This document shows, one piece after another, positions 53,917 through 64,000 of a stretch of 64,000 nt of DNA. This stretch comes from Lingula anatina. Its lineage: Eukaryota > Brachiopoda > Lingulata > Lingulida > Lingulidae. The notes beneath the pieces are model-generated. The model did not search any database and was not told the DNA's origin. It saw nothing but the letters and a program-made list of their open reading frames with translations. Made by a program: the position numbers and the translations under genes. The first letter of the stretch is position 1. Each line of letters opens with the position of its first letter. The stretch is taken from the NCBI RefSeq assembly GCF_001039355.2, contig NW_019773736.1, forward strand, positions 343,600-407,599, read 5' to 3'.

Positions 53917-56086
53917 ATGCAAAAGGAAAGGAAAATGTTAGCTTCGGCCCCTTTAGCAAACTACCACGAGAAACGACAGTTTCGGCAGGGCCAAAAGACA
54001 GCTACGATACTTTCCAATACCGCTGGGCATGTGACGGTTATTCCAGACACAACTTTCAATGACAGGAGAACAGAAATGCGACGTGGGATAGATTTACCAC
54101 GCAAGAGAGGTTCAAGAGAAATGCATAGAACCACTATGACATTTGAAACAAATCCTGTGAAACCCGACTTTGGATCTACAGCAAGAAAGGTGAATGAATA
54201 CATGTAAAAACCTTACTTTTTAAACTTAAAAAATTAATGTCGACTCAGTACGTGCGCAAAATGTATACCAACTACTTGCCTTATTATTTGGGCTTACGCG
54301 GGCGCAGGCAGGATGCATATAGACAGTCACACTAACTCTGAGACAAATGCCCCCTTTACTGTTATTTATCATTTATCAGTTTTACAGCCCAATTTATATG
54401 ATTAAATGTTCAAATATATTTTCCAAATTTTAGATTTTTATCTTGATAAACATATATATATATAAATAAATTATTATTTACAGTAATCATCATATGTTTC
54501 ACATGTAGAATAAAAGTAACAGACCCCTCCCCCCCCCAAAAAAAAAAAAAGAGAGAGAGAGAGAGGAAGAGAGAGGAAGAAGAATCACACCATACTTTGA
54601 AAACCAGTTTATATAACATTTTAAACAATTGAGTCAAATGCTCTTATGATCATACACAAAAAAATGACTTAAACTATCTTTCAAAACTTGCTTAGTTTGC
54701 AGGAAGATGCAGGAAAGACACTTAGTTTTCATACACTACATGTATTTTCTCTTTCAGAGTTACAGTGGCACTAGGCATTTACCTTCCCCAGAAAAGGCTA
54801 GAGGTCCTAGATACCCATATTTACACATGTCACAGTTTGATCTTGGAACATCCAGCAGAACAGATTGGACATCCACAAATTCGAGGAATTATTTTCAAAA
54901 AGATATTAACCCAGTAGGTGTTAAAAGAAAGATGTTCTCAGTAGATAAAAATACTATCCATAATGCTTTGTGAGAGATTATTTAAGGTTTATTTCTAAGG
55001 TGATAAAGTAGCAGGACAAGTTATGCTCTAATTTACATTTCACAGAATGTCATTTTCACAAAAAAATAAAATGATATACAAAATAACTAAAGCTTTCAAA
55101 ATGCAAGTGTTGGATTTAGACATATGATATACATGTCATTCTCTTTAAGGCATCTGTTATCCATTGGCCTACACTAGAAAACAAACTAAATATGAATCAA
55201 GGGAGTCAGATGCGTCAAGTACTAGTTCAACCAGATAATCAGTACACTTACTGGACGCAGTATTCTCGTATCCACAACAAACTTGGTGCTGTCCTTAATC
55301 CTGATGTTCCCCGCGAGCTAAGGAACCCACCTATAAGAAAACAGTACAATATTTTGACAGGTAAGCTTATGTACACAGCCATATCTTATAGCAGTAGGAA
55401 TGACTTGTGTGTTTGAGATAAGGATGACACATAAAATCATTAGTCTTGTCTCCTGGCTGCACAGACCATGAAAGACCCCAGGAATTGTTAAATATCTAAA
55501 TATATGATTTATGATTTTTTTTTTAGTTGAAGCATGCATGAACAAAACAGTATTACTGCTGGGATAATGAATTCAATTTAAAAAAAAAAAGGTCCTCTTT
55601 TTTGCCTACCTGAGCCCAACACAAACCTCCCACAGCCCATATCTCCTAGGGCCTCAGAATACTTCTCTTCACTCCTCTTTAGGGTTAAGCAGGGGGGCAG
55701 ATTCCACTATTTTGTTGGGGTTGGGAGATCTGTATTTGCCCTTGCAACTGCAAAATTGTCTAATGCAATGATTCAGGCCGATTGCTCAATATCATATTCT
55801 ATATTTACTATGTACCTTCAAGATGCTGTTTCACAAAAAATTTGTCCCCCTGACATGTGCTGATTTAAATACTTTAATTTTAAAAGAGATGTTGTGAATA
55901 TTAAAAAAAAAAACTTGCAATAGGGCATTTAAAGGTGTAAGAAAATCTCTTTAAAACAATTTATAACAAAACGTTACAATTCTAGGAGAAATTGTAGGGC
56001 CAGCATGGTCAGAAGAAAATCGAAGAACCTCAGGAAATCGAGTTTTGTATGGATCAAGAAGAAATGATGAGTTTACACCAAACTGA
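53917..56086 (+). CDS. Four-exon gene, small basic protein of unknown family
   Basis: Exons 53917-54189, 54758 to 54913 or 54940, 55150-55360, and 55986-56086 (TGA at 56084-56086) keep one frame, giving about 246-255 residues. Two donors in exon 2 (GTAGGT, GTAGAT) both keep phase 0. No signal peptide or membrane segment. The chain is rich in Arg, Asn, Tyr, Ser and Pro, with notable segments PYLHMSQFDLGTSSRTDW, YTYWTQYSRIHNKLGAV and NRVLYGSRRNDEFTPN. Short Tyr/Pro/Arg motifs of this style are common in ciliary microtubule-associated proteins, but this is only an impression and I do not recognise the family. A polyadenylation-type AATAAA lies near 56714. The start could be extended by an unseen upstream exon. 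Confidence 0.75.
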
Positions 56087-58992
56087 TGGAAGCAAGTACC
56101 TGTCCTGACACAGATTAAGAGAATTTTCGTACAGAAAGTGGTGCTTCCATGTTATCTCCCATTCATAAATTTTCCCTTTTCCCTGAAAAGTCTTTAGAAA
56201 AATAACCAGGAAATTCAATGTCATTAAAATGATCAATCCAATAATTATTCCTGGTTTGCCATTTGTTTCCGTTTGCCAGTGTGGAGATAAAAATTGTGTT
56301 AACATCATACTGCAACAAGTATTGCATAATATGAACTCGTCTTCTGTGCAATATAAATTCCCACCGACAATCATTGCTCATACATTGTACAATCATTGTC
56401 TATTATATTAATGCAACCCTTCAATCTATATTTAAGGTTGTTAACATTTTGGCCAATATTCTGCTCCTGTGGTCAACAAGTCTGACATGATTTATTTTGA
56501 TACTGTTTTACATTTGAATTTTTTTGTGAAAAAATCAAGCATAATATATTAAAAAGTCCATGTGCATAATATATTTAGAAGTGGTGGTGTTTGTTAGTTA
56601 CTTCATGTTCAGATAGTTGCAATTTAGACTATTTTGTATATTTGCTTAAAGTCCTACTTGTATTTTTCATAAAATTTTAAGAAATGGAAAAGGATGTACT
56701 AATTAATTTGTATTAATAAAATTGAATATGAAAAAAAAAATCTGCAAAATGGTACATTTTCTAAACCCTTCTTTTAAACAAGACATGAACATAAAAATTC
56801 ATTCAGCCAGTTATGTGAAAATGAACATTTTTCTTTTAAAGATGCACTTGGGGCAACATATTAATATGTGAGCATAGTAAAAGTTATAATATCATTTACA
56901 AATAGCTTAAAAAGCAAAGATGGATTAAAGCAACTTAAAGCACTTGAATAAATAACAGTTGCCTTTGGTATGCCAGCATCTCAGGGAGGTGGCTGTTATG
57001 TCTAGGAAAACATACCATTTAGGTCAGACATCGTCACAACTGCTGTATATAAGCCTCAGTTGCAAAAGGAATGTAGTCACATAACACACAATCCCAAGCT
57101 GGAAGTACAATTTATTCTACAACTCTGAGAAAAAATAATACAATACTAAGACTCTATTGATCAAGCCACTAGCAGATCAACCTGATCTTTGAAGCTTGAA
57201 TACAACTATAAGGCTGCAAAGAAGCATAATAATGTTCATATTTATTTCACTAACCCTAAACATAAATTGGAAGAGCAACATTCAGATTACCCTGCATGTT
57301 ATATTTTTAAACTATAGTATAACATAAAGAGAACCATGTACCAGCTCATGAATGTAAGATGTTCATCAATACCTTTCATCATTCACCCAAGAGTTGGAAA
57401 CCGAGGAGGAAAAGGGGGAGGGGGGGGGGACTACCAGGTAACAAGATTTGCAGTGCTATGTAACCAAGTGGTACTAGTCAATTCAACAGCGGTGAAAAAG
57501 GTCATCAAAACTGCTGTGGCCCCCAAGCTGAGAGAACCTCTGGCATAGATTTTCATTTTAAAGACTTCCTTCGTGTATTTCTCTTCAACAAAAAAAAAAG
57601 TAATTGCCTATACTTCAGTAACAGTGATGAGATGCCCACTGGGTCACTGCAACAACTAAGTAACAAATCGGTCACCAAAAAAAACAAAAAAAAACAAAAA
57701 AACTGGAAGTATTTTCAATTAAATGCCCCCAAAAAACAAACTGATTTTCATCTTTTTATACCAATAGTACTCTATTATTATTATTTTCAAACTAAATATT
57801 TTCCCTTTACCTCATAATGTTAACAGCAATTTATTTAATGTCCACTCTAACTTTTTATCTGCAACTATTTTTGGTCTTTACTGACATTTGATATTTTGTC
57901 TATCAAGTAGACAATTTCCACTAATGTTGTACGCCAGTGACATACATGTAATCGTGATCTCAAACAATTCTCTAAAGCTATGCTAAACATAAAGTAAGAA
58001 GCACATCTACAACTCTACAATCCTTTTTTTTTTTCCATATGTTAGGATAGCATTAATTCCACAAGATAACATGTGATTTTATGACAATACAATTCACAAA
58101 ACAGTTTTATCATTAAGTATATACTTGTTTGAATTTAAAGAAAAGAAAATGATCAAAACCTTTAAATGACTTTAACTCCAGTTTTTCAATTTTTTTTTCT
58201 TTTTTTTTTTTTTGGTCTTTTAAACGATGTGGCAAACAAAGCGCTTATATACTGCAGTTAACAAACTATGTAATGTATACAAGACAGGATTACATTTTTA
58301 TGTTGAAATTGTTAATATCTTAATATGCGACTAATAATTCCATAAAGACACCAAAACATACACATAAATATACCAAGCATTATGCTTAAATCAAAAACTC
58401 CTGTCACCTTGATTTTTCCAAATAATCATTCCTGCAAAATTATATGCCACCTGCACGAGTTAAAGTTCATTTAAAGTTGAAACAGATGAATACATCTCTC
58501 TCACTCCTCAATTTTCATTTCAACAGTGCGATCTTTCACTTGGTAACGTTTGTCCATTAACATCTTCATTTTTCTCCTTAAAGCGATAATTGCTCTTGTG
58601 GCTATCTTTTTAAACATAGATAGTCTCTTTTGTTACATTTTCATTTTAATCTTCTTCTCAAATTAATATCTGATCTCACAGATGATATTTCTTTCTGCAC
58701 AGGCAATGTTTCATAGACATGCCTTTTCTCAGTTCATTTCTCAGTTAAACCTTCCACACCAATGAAAGGAATCTCTCTGTTGTTAAAATGGCCCTCCGGC
58801 CGGGCCGATGAGAGTGTTTTGGTGTGCCTTCTCTTTTTTTTTTGTATGGTGGTTGTACTCTTCTTTCTGTACTGTAGTACACTACAGTCCCCATGTATCT
58901 CAGCAACGAGAGTTCGTCTGTCGAGATTCTCTGTGGGTTTCTGTAGGATGGATGGGATAAGAGCCATGTTATCTCTCTTCTGATTGGTCGAT
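56087..58992. other. Region between convergent genes; 3' UTRs
   Basis: A+T-rich, with poly-A and poly-T runs. The left part is probably the 3' UTR of the 53917 gene and the right part that of SMG1. No further coding seen. Confidence 0.5.
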
Positions 58993-61507
<2,515 letters not shown>

Positions 61508-61703
61508 CTGATAATAAAACCATCATGTTATTTATATCATTTCACCTGAACTTAATAAGTAAGATTTTATGTAGGATTGGTGTAATAGAAATCACAAACA
61601 AGGTATTACTTAAATAATTCATTACTTCATGTAACATGGCGTTAAAAACCTAAGTAGTATGATAAGAGCTAAAGTGATTTGGTGTAAAACATATTCAAAA
61701 GAC

Positions 61704-61704
61704 N
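61704..61704. other. Single-N contig seam
   Basis: One N before a (TA)n run, followed by sequence already present from about 59128. Confidence 0.95.
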
Positions 61705-61977
61705 TATATATATATATATATATATGTTTTTTTTCATTTCATATATTTAGGATCATTAAAATATTCATATAACACCATAATTATCTTTTCCTATACAGAA
61801 ATTTACATGCATTTGCATATATGGACAATAAGAGAAACTTAAAATAGTTCAGTAAAAAGTGTTAAACTTCAAAAATGTGTGTGGGGAGGGGCAACATGCA
61901 CAGCCTAATACTGGGGCAATGCACAGCTTAATACTGTGACATTCATCTCCCTGTAGTGTGCTTTTTCTTGTACCCTA

Positions 61978-63906
<1,929 letters not shown>

Positions 63907-64000
63907 CTGATAATAAAACCATCATGATATTTATATCATTTCACCTGAACTTAATAAGTAAGATTTTATGTAGGATTGGTGTAATAAAAATCACAAACAA

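Overview
The window is nuclear DNA of an animal. Coding sequence is split into short exons with GT/AG borders, introns are long, and the intergenic DNA is full of foldback elements, tRNA-derived SINEs, LINE remnants, a dead Tc1/mariner copy and microsatellites. Gene content (C-type lectin/sushi, IL-17 receptor, PAN/fibrinogen-related protein, SMG1) and the A+T-rich composition fit a marine invertebrate, either an invertebrate deuterostome or a lophotrochozoan. I cannot name the species. Exon borders were assigned by hand from splice motifs, reading-frame continuity and family patterns.

Layout. (1) 219-11414, minus strand: a secreted or surface protein with a signal peptide, one C-type lectin domain and at least 11 sushi/CCP modules, each on its own phase-1 exon. 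It runs off the left edge, and its first intron is a nest of inverted-repeat elements. (2) 11415-23603: gene-free DNA with repeats and a 26-base N gap. (3) 23604-38898, plus strand: an IL-17 receptor-like gene with signal peptide, extracellular region, one membrane segment, SEFIR domain and a long cytoplasmic tail. Its third intron holds a Tc1-like pseudogene and a 146-bp tandem repeat split by a SINE. (4) 36586-40962: further near-identical copies of the receptor's last exons, separated by single N bases. (5) 41827-43887, minus strand: a complete five-exon PAN plus fibrinogen-related gene. (6) 43888-53916: gene-poor. (7) 53917-56086, plus strand: a four-exon gene I do not recognise. (8) 58993 to the right edge, minus strand: the 3' end of SMG1 with its FATC exon, followed by a second copy of five of its exons after another single-N seam.

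Three of the four recognised genes are innate-immune types: a lectin/CCP protein, a cytokine receptor and a fibrinogen-related lectin. SMG1 is a housekeeping kinase of nonsense-mediated mRNA decay. I see no evidence that these genes act together beyond being neighbours.

The main caution is assembly. Single N bases at 36586, 39140 and 61704 each start a segment that repeats upstream sequence with allele-like differences. These 'duplications' are most simply unmerged haplotypes or overlapping contigs. At SMG1 the two copies form a natural filled-site/empty-site pair for a 167-bp MITE with a 6-bp target duplication. I did not find a convincing new molecular system. The strongest novel items are the lectin-CCP gene with an exon-derived minisatellite, the unrecognised 53.9-56.1 kb gene, and several inverted-repeat families.
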